A stretch of DNA of 64,000 nt. It comes from Nageia nagi. Taxonomy: Eukaryota; Pinophyta. Made by a program: the position numbers and the translations under genes. The notes beneath the pieces were generated by a model, which saw nothing but the letters and a program-made list of their open reading frames with translations, searched no databases and had not been told where the DNA came from. Shown piece by piece: positions 46,466 to 58,789 of the stretch (the stretch's first letter is position 1; every line of letters begins with the position of its first letter). The stretch covers positions 16,926,001 through 16,990,000 of the forward strand of contig JBITNC010000001.1 of NCBI GenBank assembly GCA_050084985.1. Direction: 5' to 3'.

Positions 46466-48189
46466 TAGTTGGATATCTTCATAAATCCTTTACCATAATC
46501 ACATAAACAACCTAAAGGTATAATTGGCATGGTAAGTACTTATTCTTTATTGAAAAACTATTTCCATAATCATCTCACATCAGTAGGAACCTACACAAAT
46601 TATGAAGATGCCACAAAAGGAAGCAAATGCCAAATTCCTAGAGTTGGATCTCTTGATTCCAATGATGTTCATATTGTGCACACTTATAGTCACAATACCA
46701 ACATCATCCATCCTATTTCCAAATAGGTACCTATTGTTTTTCCAGCATCACAAAAATGCATATGGATTAGAAAACCCTCTTAGGTTTGAGGTGGCATTGG
46801 TTAAAGTTTTTTTTATTTCATTTTTATTGTATGTGTTATCGTTCCATGTTGCTTTTCATTTTAATTTTTGGTATACATGTTTCTAACCTCTATTCATTTC
46901 TTTAATTTCCTAATATCATGCTTAATATTTTCCTCATACATTTTCTTGCCAAATTATGCTTTTAGGATGATGCTAGCACCATGCTTCCTATATGAACAAC
47001 ATGTGCATTGTTGTTTTATCCAAATACAAAAGAATAAAAAGCATGCTTCATTTCTATTTTATTTAAAAAATTTCTTTTGATATACATATTACAAAATATT
47101 TTACTTTTTGACTCTATTGGTCTTACATGTTGCATATAAAAATTACAAAAATGGAAAAATTCTTATTTATGGTATTTATGTCAATACTTTTGACATTTAT
47201 GCATCTCATACAGGTCATTTTTTATATTTATCACAATGAATTAATATCAAAATTTAAAATGAACAATATATTGCATCCATTCATCAAAATAAGGGTGAGT
47301 GCAAGAAGTTGGGTCCACTTTATGGTAAAAAAGTGGGTGTTTTCCTTGATTTTCAAGTTTGGACATTATTGATTTCGAAATTTGAAGCACTTAGATATGA
47401 AATCATGAAAAAGGTAAATAGGTGAAAATGTAGTGCTTAGAGTCTAATTTTCAAATATATAATTTATTTCAATACCTAGATGATAAAAATTAAATTTTCA
47501 TAGGGATGAACAAAAATCATTTTTTAAAATATACCATTTTAGGACCATACCATGCATGTGTCCTTCACGCATAATTTGATCAAAATTAAGGTATTTTTAA
47601 AAATAATTTTTGGCATAGATACCTAAGACATTGAAGCTTGTCTTAGATATTTTTTTATGAATATTTTTTATATTAATTTTTTATCGGTTACGTTTGTTGT
47701 TTCAAAAAGTGCTTATGTTCGTCACACATAATTTGATATAAACTTAATCTTTTTTCATTTTTTTTATCTTATAGATAATTCTCTGAAGCTTGTTCCTATA
47801 TAATGTGTTTATCAAAACTCCTAAAAAATAAAAAGTTACTAAGAAAATAAGATACCATCATATTTCAAGTATATGGATCATTTTTAATAAATAATAATTG
47901 AAAATATAAAATCTTATTAATTGTAAAAAATAACATATTTGAAATCTATGCTCTTTAATATATATTGGATTTTAATTTCATGAAAAAATTCTACCAAAAA
48001 CTCCATCAAACGTATGGTTGAAATCAAGATTTTCCATTAACATTGCCATGAACACATACTTGCAGGTCCAAGGCTAAGTGTTAGCTCACCAAGCCTTTTT
48101 TGAGCCTAAAACTGAGGTGAAATCAAAGATTCAAATATCAAGATCCTGATATTTAATGCTAAGAAAATGCATATATTTTAGTTTTAAAT
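46466..48189. other. E5 internal AT-rich DNA without recognised coding content
   Basis: This is where protease and polymerase would be expected to follow gag. I see no catalytic motif on either strand, only short chance frames. Confidence 0.4.
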
Positions 48190-48579
48190 ATCAGGATCCC
48201 CTCCCCTCTTTTAACACTACTACCACTGGATGAGCCAGACATAGCTTGAGATATAATACCTACACTAATACCCCTACTAACTAGTCTCTTCTTCAACCTA
48301 TTATATTTCACCTCCAAATTCCTTTATGCATCACTTTGCTCCCTCTCCTTCTTAATCATATCCTCCATCAACAACCATGCTCATTTTGAAGGATACATAA
48401 CTAAAGTAACCTCCAATCAACCTTTCTTTCATATCAATTATACAATCTCATCATCTCCCCCTCAAATGGTCATAATCTCTTGATCTTAGGCTCTAGCTCT
48501 ATAATATATGACCTTAAAATCCTTTATATCTATTACAAAATCCATTATCATAATATAAGTGATCCAAAATTTGGATCCT

Positions 48580-49980
48580 CTCATTATTCAGTATACTCAA
48601 ATTCATTGTGCTTTATTCATCTCCACCTTCATGATGCTTCTTTTGGATCGAGAATCTAATTTCGTATGTGTGAAATTAATTTCAAAGTTTGTGTATTTTT
48701 CATTAAGTACAAAAAAGAGAAAATACAATATATTAAAAAGTATATTGTAATCCCAAAATGGGCAACATATTTTAAAAGGGCTAATGTAGAGTAGTCGTTA
48801 TGTACAACTGTTAGTGGATAGGGGTAGCGAAGGACCAGAGTCATCATGGAGTGTCAAGGAGACACCTACATGGAATGTATGAAGCAATGGGCCCTACTTG
48901 AAGAACACAAGGTGACTTGAATACAACTAATCGAAATGGATTCCCCTACCTTTTTATTCATTTGGATGGGGAATCACCATTGAGTTTGTCAACATGTCAA
49001 GCTTGATCTAACCAGCTAGTGTTCAAGGAGTAAGGCTAGTGGAACCTATAGCTTATTAAAATACCTGACATTATCTAACCATATGCTTGTATAATGATGC
49101 CAACTATTAACAATATCCACTCTACCCAACCACCATTTGGAGGACATTGATTGCTTCATAAACCACCCATTTTGACTATGTAGTGCTTATTTTGGTACCA
49201 CTAAGTGGCACCTTATTATTGAATCCACTCTATTTTTAATATTTTGAATGTATTTTCGTGGTTCTAAGGCATTTGATTTTATTATATTCATGTTTTATTC
49301 TATTATTGGGTTGAGAATATTTGCAAGCCTATGTCTTTCTAGAGAGTGAGTTTGTTTGTGTTCAAAAGCCAATATTGAGAGATTAGCTCAACCATTTGAG
49401 CCCAAATTTGAAATGCAAATAGAGGGGAATAATGGGTATCTAAAAATAGTATTTTTATGGTTACTTATTGTTGTAAAATACTCCAAAATTGAGCCTATAT
49501 TTTCTTATAAAAAGAGGCAATTTGGAAGTGTTCGAGGGAGAAGAATTGTAGAGAGTTGGAGATAAGTTTTCTATGTGTTTCAAAACTATGGTGTTTGTGT
49601 GAATGTGAGAAGAGGTGTTGAAGGTATGTGGAGGTCATTGTACATTATTTAAACCACTAATTGAAGAGAGCTTTTATTTTTTGTATGTAGCCCACATTAG
49701 GAGAACCAAGGTAATTGATTTGTCTCTATGTGGTATGATTTTTGTTTCTTCTCTGGTTTTGCACATGGTTCCATTTCTAATTCTCTAAATCTTCCATTTG
49801 CAAGAACTTAATTTAATTGAGTGTCAATTGATTCTTGGGAAGGATTAAATTTTACATTCAATCTTTTAAATTATGGATCAATTAGTATCTCAAATTTAAA
49901 CAAACATAATTAAACTCAAATAAATGTTTATGTTACTAACGTAAATTTTTTATGTATTACTTAAAGTAGGTGTAGGAATA
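48580..49980 (+). mobile_element. probable unidentified insertion (possible solo LTR) inside the E5 PMD gene
   Basis: PMD coding sequence is recognisable on both sides of this interval but not within it. A promoter-like CTTATAAAAAGAGGC at about 49503-49517, followed by transcript-like sequence, suggests an LTR. Exact ends and target duplication were not found. Confidence 0.3.
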
Positions 49981-50718
49981 GGTGAAGTAACCATCATAAT
50001 AATGTCAAGAATCAAATCCATACTAGTAGCCTATGTTCTAGGGGAAACTATAATAGGTGATGATCCCAAAGAAGTGGTTGGTACCTCCTTCTGATCCTTA
50101 ATGTTAACAAAATCTTCATCAGATGTGTCCAAGAACACATACTCCTTCTCATATTTGCTCTCTAGAAAACAAAGATAAGTTAGAAAAATGGTAGCCCACT
50201 AATAATCATAACTATCCACAACATAAAGGGCATAAAGGATCTCCCAAATAACATCCATCTCCATGGGATCCTTCCATAATGTACACCATATAGGCATGAC
50301 TAATGCACCTAGAGGTGCATCTCTCTTTAAGGTATTATGTAAGTAATACATGGGGGTAACTAGAATATCCTATACTATACCAAATTATCTCAACACTTGA
50401 CCAAGATAATATGCCTTGATGATCTTTTTCCTAGATTGGAGAAAATAATGGTGCCTCATCCATGCTAGATGGTGGGCATCCTCATCCCACACATAATCAC
50501 AATATACTACCCAAATGATATTAGTTGGTTATAGGCCATCCACATCTCACCTTTGTCCCTTAATTTACCACGTGCATAATATTATTTAACCTATATGTTC
50601 TAGAAGGTCATGGTAGTATCTCTCTCACCCACCTAAGTTCTTTGCAATCCATTAGACAAAACATCATAATGTGCTCGTATTCCCATATCTAGAGTAAATT
50701 ACCATGAGTAATGATCCT

Positions 50719-51103
50719 ATTGGATTTATCCACCATCACATACTAGTGTAAATTCCTATACATGTGAGCTAAGATAATCAACCCCCAAATAAACACACTC
50801 CCTCTAGTGTAGATATCTTGCATGATCCATATCAATCCACATGAGAATGTTACATTGTTCTTGTTAGGATACAATAATCTTGGGATAAGAGAAGCCATTA
50901 GCAATTATATACTATGATGTATTGGATTTTTCCACCATCACATACTAGTGCAAATCTCTATATAGGTGAGCTAAGATAGCCAAATCACAAATAAACACAC
51001 TCCCTCTAGTGTATATATCATGCATGATCCATATCAAGCCACATGAGAATATCACATTGTTCTTGTTGGGATACAAGAACATGGGGATAAGAGAAGCCAC
51101 TAG
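50719..51103. repeat. approximately 202-base tandem duplication within the E5 PMD gene
   Basis: Two copies, about 50719-50900 and 50921-51103, share CACCATCACATACTAGTG, ACACACTCCCTCTAGTGTA, CATGATCCATATCAA and GGGATAAGAGAAGCCA. Each encodes the YTRGSVFI...ILAH block, so the domain core is present twice. Confidence 0.82.
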
Positions 51104-51430
51104 AAATTGGATATTGTGACCTTTTTAAAGAGTCTAGCATGGTGTATGTAAGTAGGAAGTCCTCTTATCCTAGTCAATTCATGAATGCTTATGAACCAAA
51201 ATGAGAGCTTGTCCAACTCTTGCATATTGTTGATAATAATGTGATTAATAAATTTCCCACAAATGGGAATTCTCCATATATAGTACACATTAAGCAAGGT
51301 AACTATCATCTCATTGGTATTAATGTGTAAGTTATTAGAATTAGGCTCCCACCACTTCATCATTGTTTTCAAAAAGAGGTAATCAACTTGGATGTGCCTA
51401 ACTACCATAATATCATATAATATGACCTCT

Positions 51431-53330
51431 ACAAGCTGAGCATCCTCATTATTAAATATAAATCACTTCCAAGACATTTCCAACATATATATCCAAATGG
51501 GACCACCTCAAATCATTTTCTTCCTCTCTTGCATACATGAAAATATAACAGTTAACATCATGAAGATCATATTGGGTATCTAATATGAGGAAACACAATA
51601 AATATCAAGCATAATAAGATTAAGGATAAATCCAATGTATGATTTATGATCTCAAGATGTAAAAGAGTAATATATTGATGCAACCATTAAATCAAATAGA
51701 ATTTGTGTCTCAATACAAATTCAAATGGATTACATGAGTGTAGGTCGAGCCAAAATTCACAAGAGTGAGATTTTTCATAAGTATGAGGGTTTTTGGTACA
51801 ATGGGAGGAGTTTTTTGCATACTATCGACTTAAAAATAGAACACATAAAAGGACATGGTAAAATAGCAAAACAATTCATGACTATTCTATATAAAACCCT
51901 ATTATAATGATATTATATAATTCAAATGCTATGGGTTTTCCAAATGATGAATTTAATATCAATTTTTTGCAAACAAGGCAATGATATGGTTGAGTTACCA
52001 CATGATTCTATTATAGGGTCCCCAAGAACTCGATGATGTGTCCACATTGGCACATTAGGGGCCTCTCTATCCTCCTCCAAGCAACTTCATCATCATCAAC
52101 TAAAATTGAAGAATCAAATAGTCCAATTTGCTCCACTATTGCCACTCTATGGATGAAATCTACTTCAAATGTGTCAATTCAGTTGCAAATGCTCTCACAC
52201 AACTTTTTGGATGATAGGTAAGCCCCCAGCTATGCAATAGAAGATAAAATTCCAAATGACTACATTTTTTTTACCAAATTTTCTTTTTATTTCTCCAAAA
52301 AACTTACCTTTTATATAACATGTTCCCTTTTTCATTATGTTCCATTTCCACACATGTAAGTTGTTATTTAATTGTATTTTTATGCATAACTTTATTTTAC
52401 AAAATATTAGGCATTTTAAAAAAATGATTTCCACTATAACCAATGATGCTAGCACCATTCCATATTAATGAAGAAAAGTGCATGTGTTGTACCTCCAATA
52501 TAAATTTCTTGTGTAAAATTGGTAATATTATTTCTATTTATTTTTCAAAAATTTGCATATCAATGATAAATCAAAATAAGCCTACTAGTTCAACATCTTA
52601 TTCCTAACAATTTCTCAAAAGATCAATTTTGAAAATTCTACTAATAAATGAGTACTTGCACCATGCAAATACTGTGATTATGATGTATGTGCCATTTAGA
52701 TCACTTATTCTATTGAAAATCAAGTATATACAATTTAGATCAAATTCAATATTGAAAATATATTATCAAAATACATTTTGTAGTGAATTCAAATGCATAA
52801 GTCTTATTCATACAAATATGTTTCATACTCACAATATTTTCCAGAGCTATGGAAATAACATGAACACATATGTCAACTCAATTTTATAGGTCATGTAATT
52901 TCCTTGATCCCAACTTCAACTTCAATTTTTTGGGGCACAATTGATCTCATTTGCTTTGAAGCACTAGAAAATTTTATATATACCATTAGTCCCAAAGGAC
53001 AATGGTTCAATACTATATATTACATTAATTTCATCTTTTATACTACATGTTTATTCTTTTAAAATATGTAATCTATCCAAGTATATTATTTTCACCAATT
53101 TTAGAGAGTAAAGCCAAAGATCCTCTCAATCCGCTAACAAAGAGATACAATTTTGGCTTGGTTTCCTAATTGGGCAATTCCTTGGGGAATCTAAGACCAA
53201 AAGGGGGAAATCATATATCATATTCAAGCATAAAACCCTTTAAGGAAGTACTCTTTTTATCTCAAATATTTTTCATACTTCTTTATGATTCTTTAGATTA
53301 TGCAATTTCAATTCTTTTCATTCCATATCC
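51431..53330. other. E5 3' internal region without recognised coding content
   Basis: It lies between the start of the antisense gene and the 3' LTR and would hold its promoter and the element 3' UTR. No motif can be assigned. Confidence 0.35.
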
Positions 53331-53344
53331 AAAGAGGGGAAAAA
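53331..53344 (+). promoter_or_regulatory. E5 polypurine tract
   Basis: AAAGAGGGGAAAAA abuts the TGTAGATAC start of the 3' LTR and matches the E4 tract in its core. Confidence 0.8.
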
Positions 53345-54039
53345 TGTAGATACTTAAATATGATTTCATATTAATTAATAAATTATATATCAAACATCTT
53401 GAAAGAATTGATAATACTATTACAAGAATCAATGTTAATATGTTATCAAAGCATTATATGATGTGCTAAGTTCAAAGCTTTATCATTAATCATAATTATA
53501 TTTAGAAATGTCTTGATATTACAAAAAAGATATTCTCTTGTTGTTGTTGATCTTCACTCCCTTATATATCTTTGTAGGTATAAAAAGGAGTTTAGGTTGA
53601 TATTACCTATTGAATCTCTATGATAGGTGGTTTTCCATACATCATACTACACTATTGGTATCTTTTGATGCCAACTATTCAAGGATTTGTTATGCTCTAA
53701 GCCTTATGTTACATGTTTTGATTGTTCCTAATATTGTTAGATGAATGAAATGTATGGTGTTGGAAGATTGATATTATGGTGTGTGCCCCTTTCTGCTTTG
53801 ATAACCAAGGAAACAAATTTGAATAACATCAAGAGTAGATGGTCATTAAATATCTTACCCCTCCATCTCAAATCTAATCTAATCCTTTGTACACAAATGC
53901 ACATCTTGAGGGTTGCTTCCATATCAAGTGCTCACTTTTTTGGTATTAATTAAGTAGCCTTGATAAGTATATTGTATCTATAATAGTAGTTTTTTATTCA
54001 TTGTATTTATCTATAGTAATTCAATATTTATAGACAACA
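53345..54039 (+). repeat. E5 3' LTR
   Basis: 695 bases from TGTAGATACTTAAATATG to TATAGACAACA, paired with 43326-44028. Confidence 0.87.
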
Positions 54040-57000
54040 AATAATGTATTTCTAAAGTAAGATAAAAAATTGCAAAACATTCTTCAATAAATAATAAATC
54101 ATCTATTAAAAATTAAAAATAAAATACAATAAGAACAAATATAATAAAAAAAAAATTGAAACCCTAAATTGAGGAAAATTAACATTTGTAAACTATAGTT
54201 TTATCTCAAAGATGCATAAAGTGAGGGTTCATTTCCCACTTTAACTATAAAGTGCATTGTTACTAAAAAATGCAAGTCAAGAAGAGAAAGAGCAAAACTT
54301 AATTTTAAATTTTTATTTATGATAACTAAAACATATTTTACTTAAAGATATGATTTAGAGTTCAACAAATTTAATAAAAAATAATTTTAAATTTTTATTT
54401 ATGATAATTAGAACATATTTTACCAAAAAATATTTAGAGTACAATAAATTAAATTAAGTATGATCACCTTAAATTATATTATATTTTCAATTTATATTTT
54501 TATTATATATATTTAGTGTATTTTGAGATAAATAATAAATTTTACTCATTTCAATACAATTTGAAATTAAATCATACTGAAATAAATATAGTTTATACTT
54601 TTATTAATATATGAAAAAAAGAGTATTATAATTTCATTAAGACAATATGTTATGATTGTTATTTAAACAATATGGAGGTGAAAATTTGAATTTGAAATTC
54701 GATATTAATATCCATGGGTGACCCAAATAATGTTCAATAAGATTGGAGAAAAATATATTTAAGAAGAGAAGGGTAGTTCTTAATGCAAGTCTAATGTATA
54801 ATAGAGAGAAGTAAAAGGGGGAAGGAGAGGGGGCTTTAAAGTGTTAGGTCCAATAGGTTTGGTTGAAGCTAAGAAGATTACATATGGAGAGTTATGAGGA
54901 TCTCCCACAATTCAAGGTTGGAAAGAAGCTCATGATATTGCAACAAGAGAGACTAACCCTAGTCGGTTTAGTAGTAATGGATCGATAAGTAGTCCTTCCA
55001 ATGTGTTCACAAATCATATTATGCTTTTAACTCATATTATTATACAATTAAAAAAAAAGATGTAATAAGTTTGGAACTTGTTGTGTTGTGAGATATACTA
55101 GTGATTACTTTTTTGCTAAATTGGGTGGCTTTTATGATATACAAAGTAATGCATTATTTATCTTTGTAATTCATCCATGATTTTAAGGTAAGGAAATATC
55201 TAAATAAGCAATGATATGAATATCAAATTTCATAGTAGATGAGGTAAATTAATATAAAATACTCTTCAATATATTGTTCCATGTTATGTATCTTGAATAT
55301 ATATTTATCTTTAGTTATATGGTGGTTTGTCTTGATATGGAGCTTATGTGAGAAAATCCTTATCTGACCAAGAGGAAATCTAAGATCATGTGTTATGTAT
55401 ACTTTGATGTAATAAAGAATGAAAATAATATAATTATAAAATTTTATATATACCTAATTATAATATAAGAGATTTGGTGAAAGCATTTTTTCCCGATTCA
55501 ATCCAAGTTATCTTTAGGTAAGCCAAGTATATTTCCTTCCTAATCCTTTTGTTGATATATTTAGTAGAAGGATTAAAGGTAATATTTGAAATATGGTAGA
55601 AAGAAAATCACTCTATATCTAGGATAATGAACCATAGGAGAGTAGTAGCTTATGAGTACCAACATGAGTGAATGCCTTTATTTACAAGTTTTATATAGGA
55701 TTTGAAATATAAGAGAGGGTATATCTTTGAATCAAGAGTTGTTGATATTTTATGATGGATTATATTCAAAAGCTTGATAATATAGAAAACTATAAGAAAT
55801 AACAAGGGATATGTATCAAATTCATCTAGCATGATGGAATAGTGGATAATTATTTTTTCTTGAATGTATCTTGAAAGCATATTGACTAAAATCCTCTCAA
55901 ATGCGAGCTTAACCAAATGCCTCCAATATTCTAATGATCCAGTCAGGGAGCAAAATATAAAGTAAATAGTGCAAAATACAACTCCAGATCCAACATCCAA
56001 GCATATTCAGGCAAGATTTTGATAGCAAAATGTAATTGTATTGATTAGAAAAAGAGTAGCATAATTACAATATATTTTTGTCTACCTAAGAAGATTGTAC
56101 CAAGACTACCTCCAATAGGGTTATGTCAAATAGCTCTAGGATATCACCAATCCCAAAAGTAGTGAGATGTAGACCTAGTCTTCTCTATAACAATTATAAT
56201 GGAACTAGCATCATTCCTCTCAATATGGCTAGAGTAATTTTGAGGGTATCCTTACTTGATACCTCAAATGTAGGTTTCCCTATAAGTGAAGAAGAATAGA
56301 GTTCTCACACTCAATATAGAAAAGGGATTTAATATCAATAATAAATATATCTCATAATGAATAATTATACTCCTTTTATCGATGAGAATGATCATCTTCT
56401 AATATTGCATTGAGATGATCTAACGATGGAGATATGTGATATGTGTGCTCATGATTGAAATATACAAAATGAGAAGCCTTGGGATGAATGCAATTGCATC
56501 TAAGGGATATAAAGGTTGACATATAAAAGGGGGTGATGTCAAAGTGCTTTGGGATCAATCTTAGAGGTCTGATACCCAAGAGGGGTGATGTGGGACCTTG
56601 GGATGCCCAATTCTCTAACGTTGGGGTAAAATAGGCTCTATATGCCCAACATCAAAGTTTGGTAGTCTTTTAATGCCTTATGGTAAAAAATTCATCTCTT
56701 TTAGTGTCACATCTATCCTTAACACTCCAAATGATCTCGTAGTTAGTGCAATCACCTAGGGGGATTCTATACTTCAAAGAGGGGATCACTAACAACTAGA
56801 GATACATTAAATTCTAATATTACAATCATCAAGGCTATAATATGCAATGTCTCTTTTAAGTAGAAAAATATTACATTTACAAATAATAATTGTCTTAGTA
56901 TTACAAATACATCATTATTGGAATTTTAGTAAATAACTAAATACAAATAAATAAATAAATAAGAAGGCCATTAGTTCCATAATTAGAGCTTTGCTAAGTA

Positions 57001-57122
57001 TCTAAGTGTAATTTATATCATTTTGGCTTATTTATACCAAATTATACAAAATCACACCTAAATTAATGTTCCCATTAATTAGAGGTGAAATGGGGAAAAC
57101 ACCTAAAAATGGGGACATTACA
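54040..57122. other. AT-rich DNA; right part includes the 3' LTR of E6
   Basis: 54040-55640 shows nothing recognisable. 55650-56000 is open on the minus strand for 116 codons but is hydrophobic, AT-driven and unrecognised. The part ending at 57122 (GGGGACATTACA) is the start of the minus-oriented E6 LTR; its far end could not be located. Confidence 0.35.
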
Positions 57123-57136
57123 ACTTCACCCTCCCT
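57123..57136 (-). promoter_or_regulatory. E6 polypurine tract and 3' LTR start
   Basis: On the minus strand AGGGAGGGTGAAGT directly precedes TGTAATGTCCCC, the likely LTR start at 57122. Purine run plus TG is the expected junction. Confidence 0.6.
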
Positions 57137-58789
57137 AAATTGCTTACCCTCAAGCAATTCAGAATGTCCACTACTGCAAAAACATCTTCTTGGTTGATCC
57201 AAGAATCTTCAAGTTATGGTTTCTTCTTTCTGGTAGCTTCTATATTATGGAATTTGATATTTTCTTCTTTAGGATCCTTCATGCCATGAATTATCACCTC
57301 CTTTCCATGCATTTTGAACTTCATTTCCAATGTTTTATAATTGGAAACTACTTCTCCTAGTGTATACAACCATTATACTCCAAGTTTTATGTTTGATAGT
57401 CCTCAAAGGGGAAGAATGTAAAAGTCACTAGTGATTGTATAATCTCCCAATTTAATTATGATGTGTTCTACTAGCTTATGGCTAGTTTCTATACTACCAT
57501 TTCCAATTGCCACATCAAAACTAGAGAATTATTTTATTTTAAATCTCTTATTTTTCATGAATTCTTCTTTTATAAAATTATGGGTGGCTCCTTAATCAAT
57601 GAGTACCACAACTTTGCTATTGTACACAAGTCCTACCTTGATTGTTACAAATTAAAAAGGTCCTTTTAATGTGGTTAGTGCTCCTCCAATGTATCAAACT
57701 CTCACTTCATGTTGGCATGTATTCATCTCTTTATGTGAGTCTTCTTGTGCTTCACATACCTCTAATTACATATCTTGAGCCTTTCTATTGCACCAGTATC
57801 CTCTTTCCCAGGGATTTCAATAAGTAAAATAAAGCATTTCTTTCCTTAGTACTTCCCATGTAGCATAATCCAATCCATTTGTAGGTTTTTGAATGGGTGG
57901 TGGAGGTTTTACTCTTGTTGGTTCTTTTTCTATGCCTATTTCTTGTACTCCTATCCTATGATTCTTATACTGATGACATGATAGGTTCTTGTAAACCATC
58001 CATGAAGAGATATGCCAATATTCCATATTAGGGATGGATACCTTAATCCTTTAGAACTACTCAATGTATGCATCCATTGTAGTTGTGTGTCAAAGCATAG
58101 CCAACTCTTTAAAGTATTCCTCTATATGCTTGTGTTCAAACTTTTCAAGCATCATTTTACTAAAATATTTGAAGGTACTAACCTTCCCATGCCCTAGCAT
58201 TGTAACACATTGTGCTACCATGCATAGGCTATTCCATCTAAAAACATGATTAATATCTTAATTCCTTTTTCTTCATTCATGGGATGAAGGGATTAATAAG
58301 TTTGTAGTTTTCACAACTAATTCCTTGGAGATATTTTGTCACTCCAATAAAATGTAGGTAAGGGCAGCTTGGGCTTCCTAACATCTAATGGTTTTGGAGA
58401 CTTATAATATTTCTACCTATGGGTCTCCTAGTATGTGTGGAAAGGGACTGTTGTTATGAATTTATCAGTCTTATACATGTACTCTTGAAGAACTTCATCC
58501 ATATTTACTTCCTCTTGCTCTTTCCCTTGAATCTATTTGGGGGTGAAAAGTGACTCCATTATTTGAAGAGATGAAGTATGTCTTGAGGATGCTTCATTCT
58601 CAATTAGGATCCCTTGGTTAGTGTTGATATATATTTTGGTATCAATTAGGGTTTTACTCTAAATGAACTAAATAAACATAAATATTTATTGTATAATTTA
58701 CCTAAGCTAATTAACTCAAATAAACACACTTGAATAAGGTAATATAACAGTGAAAGTAACATAATAACAAATTTACATTGATATCAAGT
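57137..58789 (-). pseudogene. E6: Ty3-gypsy gag-protease remnant lacking polymerase
   Basis: The minus strand carries gag-like pieces (about 58570-57820, including LDVRKPKLPLPTFY and PTRVKPPPPIQKPTNGLDYA) and then a retropepsin. The protease reads VVVLID, stop, GATHNFIKEEFMKNKRFKIK, then KLGDYTITSDFYILPL, KLGV.WLYTLGEVVSNYKTL and EMKFKMHGKEVIIHGM. The stop TAA 57592-57594 stands where the serine of the D-S-G active site belongs. Sequence passes from about 40 residues after this straight into the polypurine tract and LTR, so reverse transcriptase and integrase are absent. A weak initiator-Met primer site (TTGATATCAATG on the minus strand, 58777-58788) and a TG at 58790 mark the likely 5' side. 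Confidence 0.68.

Larger units (their letters stand above)
48190..51430 (-). pseudogene. plant mobile domain (PMD) protein remnant, antisense to E5 gag
   Basis: On the minus strand, 51408-51100 reads MMKWWEPNSNNLHINTNEM, IVTLLNVYYIWRIPICGKFI and ELDKLSFWFISIHELTRIRG. Further on are IYTRGSVFICDLAILAHLYR, its tandem copy IYTRGSVFIWGLIILAHMYR (about 50800), LWEYEHIMMF (about 50670), and DEDAHHLAWMRHHYFLQSRK (about 50480-50420), followed by an acidic Ser/Thr stretch. The probable C-terminus at 48420-48190 is a charged coiled-coil-like tail (EDMIKKEREQSDA, NLEVKYNRLKKRLVSRG). Block order equals that of the E4 copy. Stops, frameshifts and the internal duplication make it a pseudogene. The host form is thought to act in nuclear silencing or development; the role inside transposons is not settled. 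Confidence 0.65.
43326..54039 (+). mobile_element. E5: second Ty3-gypsy-like element with gag and an antisense PMD gene
   Basis: LTRs lie at 43326-44028 and 53345-54039, with a primer site after the first and a polypurine tract before the second, so the element is plus-oriented. Putative target copies GATGA and AATAA differ by two G-to-A changes and are weak. Gag remnants lie at 45560-46465 (+) and an antisense PMD gene at about 48190-51430 (minus), probably interrupted near 48580-49980. As in E4, no reverse transcriptase, RNase H or integrase motif was found in 10.7 kb. E4 and E5 share primer site, polypurine tract, TGTAGA LTR start, gag type and antisense gene. Their LTRs are otherwise different, so they are separate families or old subfamilies. 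Confidence 0.8.

Noticed and set aside
55650-56000. 116-codon minus-strand frame
   Set aside because: Hydrophobic and AT-driven with no recognisable domain, conserved neighbour or splice structure.
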